Below, piece by piece: positions 53,599-63,304 of a DNA stretch of 64,000 nt (position 1 is its first letter; every line of letters starts with the position of its first letter). The notes under the pieces are model-generated. The model was not told the origin of the DNA. It was given only the letters and a program-made list of their open reading frames with translations, and searched no databases. The stretch covers positions 124,001-188,000 of the forward strand of contig NZ_JACHXA010000005.1 in NCBI RefSeq assembly GCF_014191775.1. The letters are read 5' to 3'. This DNA comes from Limibacillus halophilus (lineage in GTDB: Bacteria; Pseudomonadota; Alphaproteobacteria; Kiloniellales; CECT-8803). A program made the translations under genes and the position numbers.

Positions 53599-55338
53599 AT
53601 GCGCCGAAAGTTACTTGTGTCAGCATTAACCGCTGCTGTGTTCGCCTATGCCGGGCCCAGTTTTGCGGGTTCGGCCGAGGCCGAGAAGTGGGCGAAGGAC
53701 GAGTTCCAGCCGACGACACTATCCGCTGAAGAGCAGAAAGCGGAACTGCAATGGTTCGTCGATGCGGCAAAGCCCTTTGCAGGGATGGAAATCAACGTTC
53801 TGTCTGAAACAATTCCAACCCACGAGTACGAATCCAAAGTCCTGACGAAGGCCTTCGAAGAGATTACCGGGATCAAGGTTAATCATCAGCTACTTGGTGA
53901 AGGTGAAGTCGTTCAGGCCGTGCAAACCCAGATGCAAACAGGTCGGAACCTCTACGACGCTTACATCAATGATTCCGACTTGATTGGGACACACTCTCGC
54001 TTGCAGCTGGCGGTCAATCTCACTGACTGGATGGAGGGCGAGGGCAAGGATGTCACGTTGCCGACCCTTGATGTTGATGATTTCATTGGCAAATCCTTCA
54101 CGACCGGTCCGGATGGAAAGCTCTATCAGCTTCCCGACCAGCAGTTCGCCAATCTTTACTGGTTCCGTTACGACTGGTTCGAGCGCCCCGATCTGAAGGC
54201 TAGGTTCAAGGAAGCTTACGGTTATGACCTTGGCGTGCCGGTTAATTGGTCAGCCTACGAGGACATCGCCGAGTTCTTCTCTGAGAAGGTCAAGGAGATC
54301 GATGGGGTTCGTGTTTACGGCCATATGGACTATGGCAAGCGTGCGCCGGACTTGGGTTGGCGCATGACGGACGCCTGGCTGTCGATGGCCGGCGCCGGCT
54401 CTAAAGGATTGCCGAACGGGCGCCCGATCGACGAGTGGGGCATTCGCATGGAAGAGAATTCCTGCAACCCTGCAGGTGCGTCAATCTCGCGTGGCGGCGG
54501 CACGAACGGGCCAGCGGCTGTCTATGCGATCCGTAAATGGGACGAGTGGCTGCGCAAGTACGCGCCTCCAGGCGCGGCAGACTATGATTTCTATCAATCC
54601 TTGCCGGCGCTTGCGACCGGCAACGTAGCCCAGCAGATTTTCTGGTACACGGCTTTTACCGCAACGATGGTTGCGCCTAAGAGTGAAGGCAACAACACGG
54701 TCGATGACGCCGGAAAGCCTTTGTGGCGCATGGCGCCATCGCCGCACGGCCCTTATTGGGAAGATGGGCAAAAGCTCGGCTATCAGGATGCAGGTTCCTG
54801 GACGTTGTTCAAATCAACGCCGGTTGATCGTCGTAAGGCCGCTTGGCTTTACGCTCAGTTCACGGTCTCCAAATCGGTTTCGCTCAAGAAGAGCCATGTC
54901 GGTCTGACCATCATCCGCGATTCCGATATTCGCCATCAGTCCTTTACCGACCGGGCACCCAACTTGGGCGGCTTGGTGGAATTCTATCGCTCGCCGGACC
55001 GGGTGAACTGGACTCCAACGGGCGTCAACGTACCTGACTATCCCAAGCTGGCGCAGCTTTGGTGGCAGAACATTGGTGACGTCAACTCCGGCGCATTCAC
55101 GCCGCAAGAGGCTATGGATCGTCTGGCCGAGCAGATGGACCAGGTTATGGCGCGTATGCAGCAGGCCGACGAACGTGCCGGAACTTATGGTGGTTGTGGA
55201 CCGCGCCTGAACGAGGAGATGGATGCGGCCGCCTGGCTTGGCAAGCCGGGTGGACCGAAAGCTCTGTTGGCAAACGAGAAGCCGCAGGGTGAGACCATCC
55301 CCTACGATGAGTTGGTTGCCCGCTGGAGCGCCAACTAA
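53599..55338 (+). CDS. glpV: Glycerol ABC transporter substrate-binding protein (GlpV-like)
   Basis: The 579-residue precursor has a signal peptide (about 1-25, ending SFAGS) and the type I extracellular solute-binding fold. It is longer than typical sugar-binding proteins, as known for GlpV of Rhizobium leguminosarum. Its position ahead of two ATPases, two permeases and a small DUF2160 protein matches the glpVSTPQU glycerol uptake layout. AGGGAGGAAACAAG gives a strong ribosome-binding site. No glpD, glpK or glpR lies within the window. Confidence 0.85.
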   Translation: MRRKLLVSALTAAVFAYAGPSFAGSAEAEKWAKDEFQPTTLSAEEQKAELQWFVDAAKPFAGMEINVLSETIPTHEYESKVLTKAFEEITGIKVNHQLLGEGEVVQAVQTQMQTGRNLYDAYINDSDLIGTHSRLQLAVNLTDWMEGEGKDVTLPTLDVDDFIGKSFTTGPDGKLYQLPDQQFANLYWFRYDWFERPDLKARFKEAYGYDLGVPVNWSAYEDIAEFFSEKVKEIDGVRVYGHMDYGKRAPDLGWRMTDAWLSMAGAGSKGLPNGRPIDEWGIRMEENSCNPAGASISRGGGTNGPAAVYAIRKWDEWLRKYAPPGAADYDFYQSLPALATGNVAQQIFWYTAFTATMVAPKSEGNNTVDDAGKPLWRMAPSPHGPYWEDGQKLGYQDAGSWTLFKSTPVDRRKAAWLYAQFTVSKSVSLKKSHVGLTIIRDSDIRHQSFTDRAPNLGGLVEFYRSPDRVNWTPTGVNVPDYPKLAQLWWQNIGDVNSGAFTPQEAMDRLAEQMDQVMARMQQADERAGTYGGCGPRLNEEMDAAAWLGKPGGPKALLANEKPQGETIPYDELVARWSAN

Positions 55339-55450
55339 AAGCCAGACAGTGTGCGTCGTGGCCCGAAGTTCCGACAAGGGGCTTCGGGTCCGGCGCACCT
55401 GTCATGGCTTTCTCGAATATACTGTCCTCCAAGGGGGCTTGCTTACCACC

Positions 55451-56518
55451 ATGGCTCTGGAACTCAGGAACGTCGTCAAGCGTGTCGGCGCCGAAACCCA
55501 CATATATGAAACGTCGCTGATGCTGAAGGAGGGGGGCTTTAACATCCTCCTCGGCACCACGTTGTCGGGCAAGACGACGCTCATGCAATTGATGGCTGGC
55601 CTGGAGCGTCCAACCTCGGGCGAGGTGTGGTTCGAGGGCCGCGACGTCACCGGCGTTGCGGTTCAAAAGCGTAACGTATCGATGGTCTATCAACAGTTCA
55701 TCAATTATCCAAACCTGTCGGTGTTCGAGAACATAGCCTCACCGCTGCGCGTTGCGCGCTTGAGCGAACCCGAGATCAGGTCCCGCGTTGCGGCGATGGC
55801 CGAACTGTTGCGGCTAACCCCGATGTTGCAGCGCCGGCCAAGCCAGCTATCCGGTGGTCAACAGCAGCGCACTGCGTTGGCGCGTGCTCTGGTGAAGGAT
55901 TCCGATTTGGTTTTGCTGGATGAACCACTAGCGAACCTGGACTATAAGTTGCGCGAGGAACTACGGGACGAGCTTCCGAAACTTTTCGCCGATAGAAACT
56001 GTACCGTGGTTTACGCGACGACGGAGCCCACCGAGGCATTGCTGCTGGGCGGCCATACCGCGACTCTTGATGAAGGCAGGGTAACTCAGTTCGGGGAAAC
56101 GTCGGAGGTCTATCGCAAACCGTGGGATCTGCGCTCGGCGCGGGTCTTCTCCGATCCACCGATCAACACGGCACCCGTTGCCAAGCAAGGGGCCGAGTTT
56201 GTACTGAACGAGGCTGTGCGCTGGCCGGTGGGCGAGCGCTTTGCCGGGTTGCCGGAAGGGCGCTACACCGTTGGGATCAGACCGCATCATTTGTCACCAA
56301 CACCGCAATCTGAACGCGCCATAGCGATCGAAGGTCGGGTTCAGGTGACCGAGCTCAGCGGCTCCGAGAGTATCGTTCATTTTTCCGTAGAGAAGGGCGC
56401 CTGGGTATCGCAAGCCCACGGCATTCATGCGTTTCGCGTGGGAGAAACCGCGCGTTTGTTCATCGATGTCTCCCAGTGCCTTTACTTCGATCAGGACGAA
56501 AAGCGGATCACGCTATGA
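55451..56518 (+). CDS. glpS: Glycerol ABC transporter ATPase GlpS (degenerate H-loop)
   Basis: One of two ATPases of the GlpSTPQV transporter. The 355-residue protein has Walker A G35-TTLSG-K41-T42 (unusual TTLS interior), Q-loop Q81, an intact LSGGQ signature (133-137) and Walker B DE (157-158). At the H-loop the conserved His is replaced: VYATTEP has T191 where the sister ATPase has H199. This should impair hydrolysis at the site formed by its own Walker motifs. The C-terminal TOBE-like region is present. Start at 55451 (MALELRN). Confidence 0.86.
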   Translation: MALELRNVVKRVGAETHIYETSLMLKEGGFNILLGTTLSGKTTLMQLMAGLERPTSGEVWFEGRDVTGVAVQKRNVSMVYQQFINYPNLSVFENIASPLRVARLSEPEIRSRVAAMAELLRLTPMLQRRPSQLSGGQQQRTALARALVKDSDLVLLDEPLANLDYKLREELRDELPKLFADRNCTVVYATTEPTEALLLGGHTATLDEGRVTQFGETSEVYRKPWDLRSARVFSDPPINTAPVAKQGAEFVLNEAVRWPVGERFAGLPEGRYTVGIRPHHLSPTPQSERAIAIEGRVQVTELSGSESIVHFSVEKGAWVSQAHGIHAFRVGETARLFIDVSQCLYFDQDEKRITL

Positions 56519-56576
56519 CAGACGGCCTGGAAAAGAGCGTTTCTTGTTTCGCATCGCAAGGTAGGGAGGCGCTCTA

Positions 56577-57644
56577 ATGGCGATGCTCGAATTGAAGGAC
56601 CTGAGACACAGTTATGTGAAGCAGCCCGAGGCAGAGGACGATTGGGCGCTCAAGCAGGTCGACATGCGCTGGGAAGACGGCGGGGCCTATGCCCTTCTTG
56701 GGCCATCGGGCTGCGGTAAGACCACTTTGCTCAACATAATCTCGGGGTTGGTGCGACCGACGGAGGGGCGGGTTTTTTTTGGCGAGCGTGACGTGACTGA
56801 TTTACCGACAGACGAACGAAACATTGCTCAGGTGTTTCAGTTTCCGGTGATCTACGACACGATGACGGTATACGACAACTTGGCTTTTCCTCTGCGCAAC
56901 AGGGGCGTAGCCGCACCCGAGGTTGATAGCCGGGTTCGTGAGATAGCGGCCATGTTGGACCTAACGGAGATGCTGGCGCGGCGGGCTTCCGGGTTGACGG
57001 CAGACGGCAAGCAAAAGATTTCGCTTGGCCGCGGGTTGGTTCGAGCCGACGTGAGTGCAATCATGTTCGACGAACCGCTGACGGTTATCGATCCTCACTT
57101 AAAGTGGCTCCTGCGCTCGAAATTGAAGGAACTTCATCAGGAAGTCGGCGCAACCATGATCTATGTGACTCACGATCAGACCGAGGCTTTGACATTTGCC
57201 GATCAAGTGGTGGTGATGCACGAGGGCAGGGTCGTGCAGTTCGGCACGCCGGTCGAACTTTTCGAGCGGCCCCGCCATACCTTTGTCGGGCATTTCATCG
57301 GTTCTCCCGGCATGAACCTTTTGCCCTGCGAACTGGACAACGGCAGGCCGCAGTTCTTTGGGCATAGTATCGAAACCGGGTCCGGCGCGCTTGCCACAAC
57401 GGATGTGGCCGCGCTTGAAATCGGCGTAAGGCCGGAGTTCGTTTCCTTCGCCGAAGAAGGCATTCCGGTGGAGGTTATAAAAGTCAGCGATGCGGGCCGC
57501 TACAGTGTGGTGGAGACCCGACACCGCGATGTAATCATCAAGCTGTTGCTTCAGGAGGGCGAGAGAATTCCCTCCGAGAAGGCGGCTGTGCGTTTTGATC
57601 CCGGCCATACCTGGATTTACGCGGACGGATGGGTGCAGTCATGA
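56577..57644 (+). CDS. glpT: Glycerol ABC transporter ATPase GlpT (degenerate signature)
   Basis: Second ATPase of the transporter. The 355-residue protein has a canonical Walker A G42-PSGCG-K48-T49, Walker B DE (165-166) and the intact H-loop H199 (VTHDQTEAL). Its signature is altered: where GlpS has LSGGQQQR, this protein has LTADGKQK (140-147). In a GlpS-GlpT dimer each ATP site uses the Walker motifs of one subunit and the signature of the other, so GlpT Walker plus GlpS LSGGQ would be the competent site. Start after GGGAGGCGC. Confidence 0.87.
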   Translation: MAMLELKDLRHSYVKQPEAEDDWALKQVDMRWEDGGAYALLGPSGCGKTTLLNIISGLVRPTEGRVFFGERDVTDLPTDERNIAQVFQFPVIYDTMTVYDNLAFPLRNRGVAAPEVDSRVREIAAMLDLTEMLARRASGLTADGKQKISLGRGLVRADVSAIMFDEPLTVIDPHLKWLLRSKLKELHQEVGATMIYVTHDQTEALTFADQVVVMHEGRVVQFGTPVELFERPRHTFVGHFIGSPGMNLLPCELDNGRPQFFGHSIETGSGALATTDVAALEIGVRPEFVSFAEEGIPVEVIKVSDAGRYSVVETRHRDVIIKLLLQEGERIPSEKAAVRFDPGHTWIYADGWVQS

Positions 57645-57654
57645 GGCGTAGCCG

Positions 57655-58518
57655 ATGAAGAAAACCGTTAATCAAAAGGCTTGGTTCTTTGTGCTGCCTG
57701 TCGTCTTGCTGGTGGCCTTCAATGCCATCATCCCTTTGATGACGGTGGTGAACTATTCGGTTCAAGAGACTTTTGGCGACAATATTTTCTTCTGGGAAGG
57801 GGTCACGTGGTACGAGCAAATTCTCCATTCCGACCGATTCCATGACGCGCTTTTGCGCCAACTCCTTTTTACCGGCATCATTCTGGTTATCCAGATCCCT
57901 TTGGGGGTCGCAATCGCGCTCGCCATGCCGCGTAAAGGCCCTTGGGTGTCTGTCTGCTTGGTCTTGATGGCGCTACCGCTGCTGATCCCCTGGAACGTGG
58001 TCGGCGCTATCTGGAATATCTTTGCTTTGCCGGATATCGGCCTGCTGGGCCGCTCCATCAACGCACTGGGATTCGATTACAATTATACCCAGGACCCATT
58101 GGCGGCCTGGGCAACCGTGGTCCTGATGGATGTTTGGCACTGGACGTCCTTGGTCGTGTTGCTGGCCTATGCAGGACTGATTTCAATCCCCGATGCCTAC
58201 TATCAAGCGGCCAAGATTGATGGCGCTCATGCCTGGGCGGTATTTCGCTATATTCAGCTCCCAAAAATGAAACGTGTCCTAACGATCGCCGTACTGCTGC
58301 GCTTCATGGACAGCTTCATGATTTATACAGAGCCGTTCGTATTGACCGGCGGCGGTCCGGGCAACGCAACGACGTTCCTATCCATTGATCTGGTGAAGAT
58401 TGCCTTGGGGCAGTTCGATCTTGGCCCAGCGGCCGCGATGTCGCTTATCTACTTCCTGATTATCCTGCTGCTGAGTTGGGTTTTCTATACCCTGATGATG
58501 CGGAATGAGGAGCAGTGA
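57655..58518 (+). CDS. glpP: Glycerol ABC transporter permease GlpP
   Basis: MalF-like inner-membrane permease of 287 residues with six predicted helices. The EAA coupling loop is seen near DAYYQAAKIDGAHAWAVFRYIQLPKMKRV, the standard position before the last two helices. It begins 10 bp after glpT and its last four bases overlap glpQ as ATGA, showing tight coupling. Confidence 0.88.
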   Translation: MKKTVNQKAWFFVLPVVLLVAFNAIIPLMTVVNYSVQETFGDNIFFWEGVTWYEQILHSDRFHDALLRQLLFTGIILVIQIPLGVAIALAMPRKGPWVSVCLVLMALPLLIPWNVVGAIWNIFALPDIGLLGRSINALGFDYNYTQDPLAAWATVVLMDVWHWTSLVVLLAYAGLISIPDAYYQAAKIDGAHAWAVFRYIQLPKMKRVLTIAVLLRFMDSFMIYTEPFVLTGGGPGNATTFLSIDLVKIALGQFDLGPAAAMSLIYFLIILLLSWVFYTLMMRNEEQ

Positions 58519-59318
58519 TGAGACGTTTTACCTGGCTTGTGCCGACGCTCTACATCTTCTTTCTGATGCTGCCAATCTATTGGCTGCTCAACATGTCGTT
58601 CAAAACAACGAACGAGATTCTGGGCGGATTCTCGCTCTGGCCGCAGGAGTTCACGCTAGAGAATTACATTAAAATTTTCACCGATCCGACCTGGTACAAC
58701 GGCTACATCAATTCAATTCTGTATGTCGGCCTGAACACGGTGATTTCGGTCTCGGTGGCGCTGCCGGCGGCCTACGCCTTTTCACGGTACCGGTTCCTCG
58801 GCGACAAGCACCTGTTCTTCTGGCTCCTGACTAACCGCATGGCCCCTCCGGCAGTTTTCGCCCTGCCATTTTTCCAACTGTATTCGGCTGTCGGCCTATT
58901 TGATACGCATATCGCCGTCGCCCTGGCTCATGCCCTTTTCAACATTCCTCTTGCCGTGTGGATTCTCGAGGGGTTCATGTCGGGAGTGCCCAAGGAGTTG
59001 GACGAGACGGCCTATGTCGACGGGTACTCCTTCTGGCGCTTTTTCTTTAAAATTTTCGTGCCGACGATCACTGCCGGTATTGGTGTCGCCGCTTTCTTCT
59101 GCTTCATGTTCTCCTGGGTAGAACTGCTTTTGGCAAAAACCCTGACGTCTGTCGCAGCTAAACCTATAGCGGCCACGATGACACGAACGGCCAGCACCTC
59201 CGGGTATGAATTGGGATTACTGGCTGCGGCAGGCGCTCTAACCATCGTGCCGGGGGCGTTTGTTATCTATTTCGTCCGCAACTACATTGCCAAGGGCTTT
59301 GCCCTCGGGCGGGTTTAG
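58515..59318 (+). CDS. glpQ: Glycerol ABC transporter permease GlpQ
   Basis: MalG-like permease of 267 residues, about six helices. The coupling loop is visible as VPKELDETAYVDGYSFWRFFFKIFVPTI. It overlaps glpP by ATGA and forms the channel with it. Family assignment rests on the operon, since individual permeases of this class are not substrate-specific by sequence. Confidence 0.88.
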   Translation: MMRRFTWLVPTLYIFFLMLPIYWLLNMSFKTTNEILGGFSLWPQEFTLENYIKIFTDPTWYNGYINSILYVGLNTVISVSVALPAAYAFSRYRFLGDKHLFFWLLTNRMAPPAVFALPFFQLYSAVGLFDTHIAVALAHALFNIPLAVWILEGFMSGVPKELDETAYVDGYSFWRFFFKIFVPTITAGIGVAAFFCFMFSWVELLLAKTLTSVAAKPIAATMTRTASTSGYELGLLAAAGALTIVPGAFVIYFVRNYIAKGFALGRV

Positions 59319-59343
59319 GCAAGAGAGCGGGGAGGCTAGAGCG

Positions 59344-59628
59344 ATGTTTTCACTTTCCTGGATGGCCTGGACCCTTCCCACTGCGGCGTTTTTCGTCTTT
59401 ATCGTCTGTTGCCTCGCCGGCATGGCGGTGTGGGAGCATTACGTCCCCGGAGGCTCGCCGCGCCGAGGCGTGCTTGGGCTGGAAACCACCCGCGGGGATC
59501 GGTTGTTCATTTCCCTGATCGGTGCTGCCTATGTATTCCTCGGTTGGTTATGGGTAATGGGTACGCCGCTTTGGGCGCCTTTGGCACTTTCTATTCTGCT
59601 TGCCTTCGCAGTGTTCCGTTGGGTCTGA
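59344..59628 (+). CDS. glpU: DUF2160 small membrane protein GlpU
   Basis: The 94-residue protein has about three hydrophobic segments (FVFIVCCLAGMAVWE, FISLIGAAYVFLGWLWVMG, APLALSILLAFAVFRW) and fits the DUF2160/GlpU proteins of rhizobial glycerol operons. It follows glpQ by 25 bp; the ATG at 59344 lies 7 bp after GGCTAGA. Its role in the transporter is not established. Confidence 0.82.
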   Translation: MFSLSWMAWTLPTAAFFVFIVCCLAGMAVWEHYVPGGSPRRGVLGLETTRGDRLFISLIGAAYVFLGWLWVMGTPLWAPLALSILLAFAVFRWV

Positions 59629-59738
59629 AGCCGTCTTTAGTTTCACGCAACTGTGTTTTCACTTGATGGAGCCGGAGGCTGCCGTCCCCTGTGGAATACC
59701 ATAGTCTCTCAGCTTGATGGTCGAGCGGAGTCCACCCC

Positions 59739-60260
59739 TTGTCGCTACTCAGTTGGTCCGTTCTGATATTCCTACTCGCGCTTGCAGGGTGCGCCGTGCC
59801 GAACGCCGAGAGACAGCTGGCCGAGCCGCCACTGGAGGTCGGTCGGGTTATTTCAGGCGAGGTATCTGTGGTCCGAGCGGATGTCTTGCGGATTGAGGGC
59901 CACGAACTTGCGCTTGTCGGGATTCTGGCTCCGCCGGTCGGACAGCGTTGCATTCGACCGGGCGGCAAGCGTTTCGACTGCGGTTTGATAGCTCAAACGG
60001 CATTGATGGACCTGACGGCGGGTGCGACGGCTCATTGTCGAATCGCACCTGGAACCGATGATGCGGGGCTACAATATGCCCGCTGCAGTATTCAGGGATA
60101 TGATCTTTCGGAAGGCATGGTCTACACGGGCTGGGCGATCGCTTGGCCGCGCACCTTGCAACCTCTTCGCAGGCTTGAAGCAGGAGCCCGCAAGGATCGG
60201 CGTGGTATGTGGAACGGACGATTCGTGCCAGATTGGTTGCCTTCATTGGAGGGGGTATAG
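59739..60260 (+). CDS. Lipoprotein with staphylococcal-nuclease-like fold
   Basis: The 173-residue precursor has a lipobox LAGC (FLLALAGCAVP). The mature domain has SNase-like elements: LRIEGHELALVGILAPP in the first strand pair and the C-terminal EAGARKDRRGMWNGRFVPDWL typical of thermonuclease-fold proteins. The catalytic Arg-Glu-Arg triad is not clearly preserved, so it may be a non-enzymatic SNase-fold protein like succinoglycan-related ExoI-type proteins. TTG start, with CGGAG eight bases upstream. It follows glpU by 110 bp. Confidence 0.6.
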   Translation: MSLLSWSVLIFLLALAGCAVPNAERQLAEPPLEVGRVISGEVSVVRADVLRIEGHELALVGILAPPVGQRCIRPGGKRFDCGLIAQTALMDLTAGATAHCRIAPGTDDAGLQYARCSIQGYDLSEGMVYTGWAIAWPRTLQPLRRLEAGARKDRRGMWNGRFVPDWLPSLEGV

Positions 60261-60302
60261 GGCAGTGTGAAAAAAAGCCTCCGGGAAATTGCCCCTAGTT
60301 GC

Positions 60303-60331
60303 TTGACAGGGGTGGGGGGCTAGAGTAGACC
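60303..60331 (+). promoter_or_regulatory. Sigma-70 promoter of tRNA-Asp
   Basis: TTGACA, a 17-bp spacer and TAGACC lie 41 bp upstream of the tRNA. The -35 is a perfect match. The -10 shares the TA-A/G-GAC form seen before tRNA-His. Confidence 0.65.
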
Positions 60332-60371
60332 ACGCCTGCGCCGCGGCAGAGCGGCGCGCCCTTCAAAGTAA

Positions 60372-60448
60372 GGGGGTGTAGCTCAGTCGGTTAGAGCGCT
60401 GGCCTGTCACGCCAGAGGCCGCGGGTTCGAGTCCCGTCACTCCCGCCA
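60372..60448 (+). tRNA. tRNA-Asp (anticodon GTC)
   Basis: A 77-nt tRNA with acceptor stem GGGGGTG / CACTCCC (one G-T wobble), D-arm TAGCTCAGTCGGTTAGAGC, anticodon loop CTGTCAC with anticodon GTC, TPC arm GGTTCGAGTCC, discriminator G and encoded CCA. Confidence 0.97.
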
Positions 60449-60608
60449 CTTTCCCTAAACAAGATTGAATCCCCAGCCGTTCCGCGTAGGCTTTTCCGTG
60501 AAAGACGGCATATGGCCAGCGTCGCTTTCTTCAATTGGTGGCTCCGTTGTGGTACAGGTCTATCGATGGCGCATAACAATATAAGAAGCGCCGGAAAGTC
60601 GGGGGGCG

Positions 60609-61487
60609 TTGGATACTTTCTTCGTACTGCTAGGAGCTCAGAAAGCGGGAACGAGTTGGCTCGGTCGTGTGCTTTCCGCACACCCCGACGTCTTTATGCC
60701 TGCCACTCAGGAAATTCACTACTTCGACACTAAACACGGGTTTTATGACAAGAATGAAACCTTATACCGTCGCCTGGGGTATGTGGAGCAGCGTCTCGCA
60801 AAGGCGGAAGCAGCCTCTCCGGAGAATGTGGCCAGCATAGTTGAGCTACGGGATCAGATAGAGATGCTGATCGACGCCGATTCCGACGACGCCTACCGGG
60901 CGTTTTTTGAGCGCTTTGGCAATGGCTACAAAGTTTGTGGGGAGAAAACGCCAAACTACAGCGTGCTGCCTCAAACAGCGTTCGATGAAATGGCGCGGGT
61001 TTACCCGGACGCCCGAATGATGTTCATCCTCCGCAATCCTGTGGACCGTTTTTGGAGCCAGTTTAGGTTCCATGCCGATAGAGCGGAAAAGTCCGGTCGC
61101 CGCTTGAGCAGATTCACCGATCCCTTCGCCGCCCTTCGCCGAGGCTCTTTTGCGGTGAAGAGCGATTATCCGGCGGTCTTACGCAAAATGTTGTTCGCGA
61201 CCGGGCGGGATCGCTGCTTCATTGAATACTATGAGAGAATTACCAATCTGCCCGATGCTGTTCGAGCGCTCTTTGAGTTTTTGAACCTGAGGCCAATTCC
61301 AACGCAGGAATTGGAGACTTGGCAGGCGCGCAAGGTCAATACGAGCCCTGCAATGGAAATGCCTGAAAAACTTCGTCGTGCCGCCGTTCAGGAGTTAAGG
61401 CCAGTCTATGATTATGTATTTTCGCATATGGCAGGCGAGCCTCCCGCACAGTGGCTGCGAGATTATAACACCGCTTTGCCCGACTAG
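60609..61487 (+). CDS. PAPS-dependent sulfotransferase family protein
   Basis: Transfers sulfate from PAPS. The 292-residue protein has the 5'-phosphosulfate-binding loop GAQKAGTSWL (9-18) and the 3'-phosphate-binding RNPVDRFWSQF (R142, S150). The acceptor is unknown; bacterial homologues sulfate carbohydrates or lipids. The only nearby start is TTG at 60609, with GGAAAG about ten bases upstream. It stands alone between tRNA-Asp and the complex I operon. Confidence 0.8.
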   Translation: MDTFFVLLGAQKAGTSWLGRVLSAHPDVFMPATQEIHYFDTKHGFYDKNETLYRRLGYVEQRLAKAEAASPENVASIVELRDQIEMLIDADSDDAYRAFFERFGNGYKVCGEKTPNYSVLPQTAFDEMARVYPDARMMFILRNPVDRFWSQFRFHADRAEKSGRRLSRFTDPFAALRRGSFAVKSDYPAVLRKMLFATGRDRCFIEYYERITNLPDAVRALFEFLNLRPIPTQELETWQARKVNTSPAMEMPEKLRRAAVQELRPVYDYVFSHMAGEPPAQWLRDYNTALPD

Positions 61488-61725
61488 CCGCTCCTCGGCT
61501 CTGCTTCGGGTCATAGGGTCGGGGCATAAAATTTTTCTCTCTTTGCGCCTTGCAGCGCTGTCGCACGTCGCTATAGTCGGCGCCGCGGGAACTATGGCAC
61601 ACCGTCGCGTGAAGCCTTAGTCTAGCAAGTGAGGCGCCGCCTTGGATCGCCCTCTGGACGAAGGCGCCGAACTTGGCTATTCCCTGTGGCGCCTTGGTCA
61701 CCGCACGGGCCGTTGGAGCAATAGA

Positions 61726-62091
61726 ATGAATGAGTTCTTGGTCGAATATCTGCCGGTATTGATTTTCATCGGAATAGCCATTGGGCTTGCCGCTGTGATG
61801 GTGGGTGCTTCATACGTCGTTGCGCCGCAACGGCCCGACGCGGACAAACTGTCGGCCTACGAATCCGGATTCGAAGCTTTCGACGATGCGCGGAGCCGTT
61901 TCGATGTGCGGTTCTACCTCGTCACATTGCTATTTATTATATTCGATCTTGAAATCGCTTTTCTGTTTCCCTGGGCAGTGAGCCTTGGCGAAATAGGTGT
62001 CTTTGGGTTCTGGTCGATGGTGATTTTTCTCGGCGTTTTGACGATCGGGTTTGTCTACGAGTGGAAAAAGGGAGCGTTGGAATGGGAGTGA
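61726..62091 (+). CDS. nuoA: NADH-quinone oxidoreductase subunit A
   Basis: Small membrane subunit of complex I. The 121-residue protein has three helices and the NuoA signature [40 protein letters not shown] (positions within about 45-85). The ATG at 61726 is preferred over an upstream in-frame extension. It overlaps nuoB by 10 bp. Confidence 0.96.
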   Translation: MNEFLVEYLPVLIFIGIAIGLAAVMVGASYVVAPQRPDADKLSAYESGFEAFDDARSRFDVRFYLVTLLFIIFDLEIAFLFPWAVSLGEIGVFGFWSMVIFLGVLTIGFVYEWKKGALEWE

Positions 62092-62636
62092 AAATCCCCG
62101 TCGTGGCTGCAAATGAAGCGCCCTTGGCTCCCGGCGTCCAACAGGATGCCCTTTTAAAGACCGTGACCAACGAGTTGGAAGACAAAGGGTTCGTCGTCGC
62201 GCAACTGGACAAGCTGGCTGCTTGGGCGCAATCCGGGTCGCTTTGGCCCATGACCTTTGGGTTGGCCTGTTGCGCCGTGGAAATGATGCATACCGCCTGT
62301 AGTCGTTATGATCTGGATCGATTCGGGATGGTGTTCAGACCGAGCCCGCGGCAGTCGGATGTGATGATCGTGGCCGGCACTTTGTGCAATAAGATGGCGC
62401 CCGCACTGCGCAAGGTCTACGACCAGATGGCCGAACCGCGCTATGTGATTTCGATGGGCTCCTGTGCCAATGGAGGGGGGTATTACCACTATTCCTACTC
62501 TGTTGTGCGTGGATGTGACCGAATCGTACCTGTTGATATTTACGTACCCGGCTGTCCGCCAACCGCCGAGGCGCTGCTCTATGGCGTTTTACAGTTGCAG
62601 AAGAAGATACGTCGGCAGGGCGGCCTGTCCCGCTAA
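62082..62636 (+). CDS. nuoB: NADH-quinone oxidoreductase subunit B
   Basis: Carries cluster N2 of complex I. The 184-residue protein has the four ligands C63-C64 (LACCAVEM), C128 (GSCANGG) and C158 (VPGCPP). It begins within the nuoA end and is followed 32 bp later by nuoC. Confidence 0.96.
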   Translation: MGVKIPVVAANEAPLAPGVQQDALLKTVTNELEDKGFVVAQLDKLAAWAQSGSLWPMTFGLACCAVEMMHTACSRYDLDRFGMVFRPSPRQSDVMIVAGTLCNKMAPALRKVYDQMAEPRYVISMGSCANGGGYYHYSYSVVRGCDRIVPVDIYVPGCPPTAEALLYGVLQLQKKIRRQGGLSR

Positions 62637-62668
62637 TCGTTTCAACCCGGGAAATGAGAAGGGCTTTC

Positions 62669-63304
62669 ATGCTAGAAGCCTTGAAAGAGCTGGCAGATTA
62701 CCTTGAGGCGAGCAGGCCTCGTGAGGTCTTGCGCAGCGAAATTGCATACGACGAGCTGGTGATTTGGACCGGTAAGGACGGGCTGGTTAAGCTGATGAGC
62801 TTCCTGCGCGATGATCAGAACTGCAAATTCAAGCAGATTTCCGACATCACTGCGGTCGACTACCCGGCCCGTGAACAACGTTTCGAGCTCGTCTACAACC
62901 TGTTGTCCTTTGCCCACAACATGCGGCTGCGCGTCAAACTTGCCGTGGGCGATGAAGAGTCCGTGCCTTCGCTGACACCGCTTTATCCCGGCGCGAATTG
63001 GTTCGAGCGAGAAGTATGGGACCTCTTTGGTATTTATTTTGATAACCACCCGGACTTGCGCCGCATCCTCACGGATTATGGATTTGAAGGCCATCCTTTG
63101 CGCAAGGATTTCCCGCTGACCGGCCATGTCGAATTACGCTACGACGAAACGCAAAAGCGGGTTGTCTACGAACCTGTCAAGTTGGTTCAGGATTTCCGCA
63201 CCTTCGATTTTGTGAGTCCATGGGAGGGAATGTTGCGCTTGCCCGGTGATGAAAAGGCGGAGAAACCGGCCGCGAGCAAATCCGGTAAGGAGGGGGCATC
63301 CTGA
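62669..63304 (+). CDS. nuoC: NADH-quinone oxidoreductase subunit C
   Basis: Peripheral 30-kDa-type subunit of complex I. The 211-residue protein has the signature [40 protein letters not shown] across its middle. An in-frame ATG at 62654 is a possible earlier start. It is separate from nuoD, as in alphaproteobacteria and mitochondria rather than E. coli. The stop overlaps nuoD by one base. Confidence 0.95.
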   Translation: MLEALKELADYLEASRPREVLRSEIAYDELVIWTGKDGLVKLMSFLRDDQNCKFKQISDITAVDYPAREQRFELVYNLLSFAHNMRLRVKLAVGDEESVPSLTPLYPGANWFEREVWDLFGIYFDNHPDLRRILTDYGFEGHPLRKDFPLTGHVELRYDETQKRVVYEPVKLVQDFRTFDFVSPWEGMLRLPGDEKAEKPAASKSGKEGAS

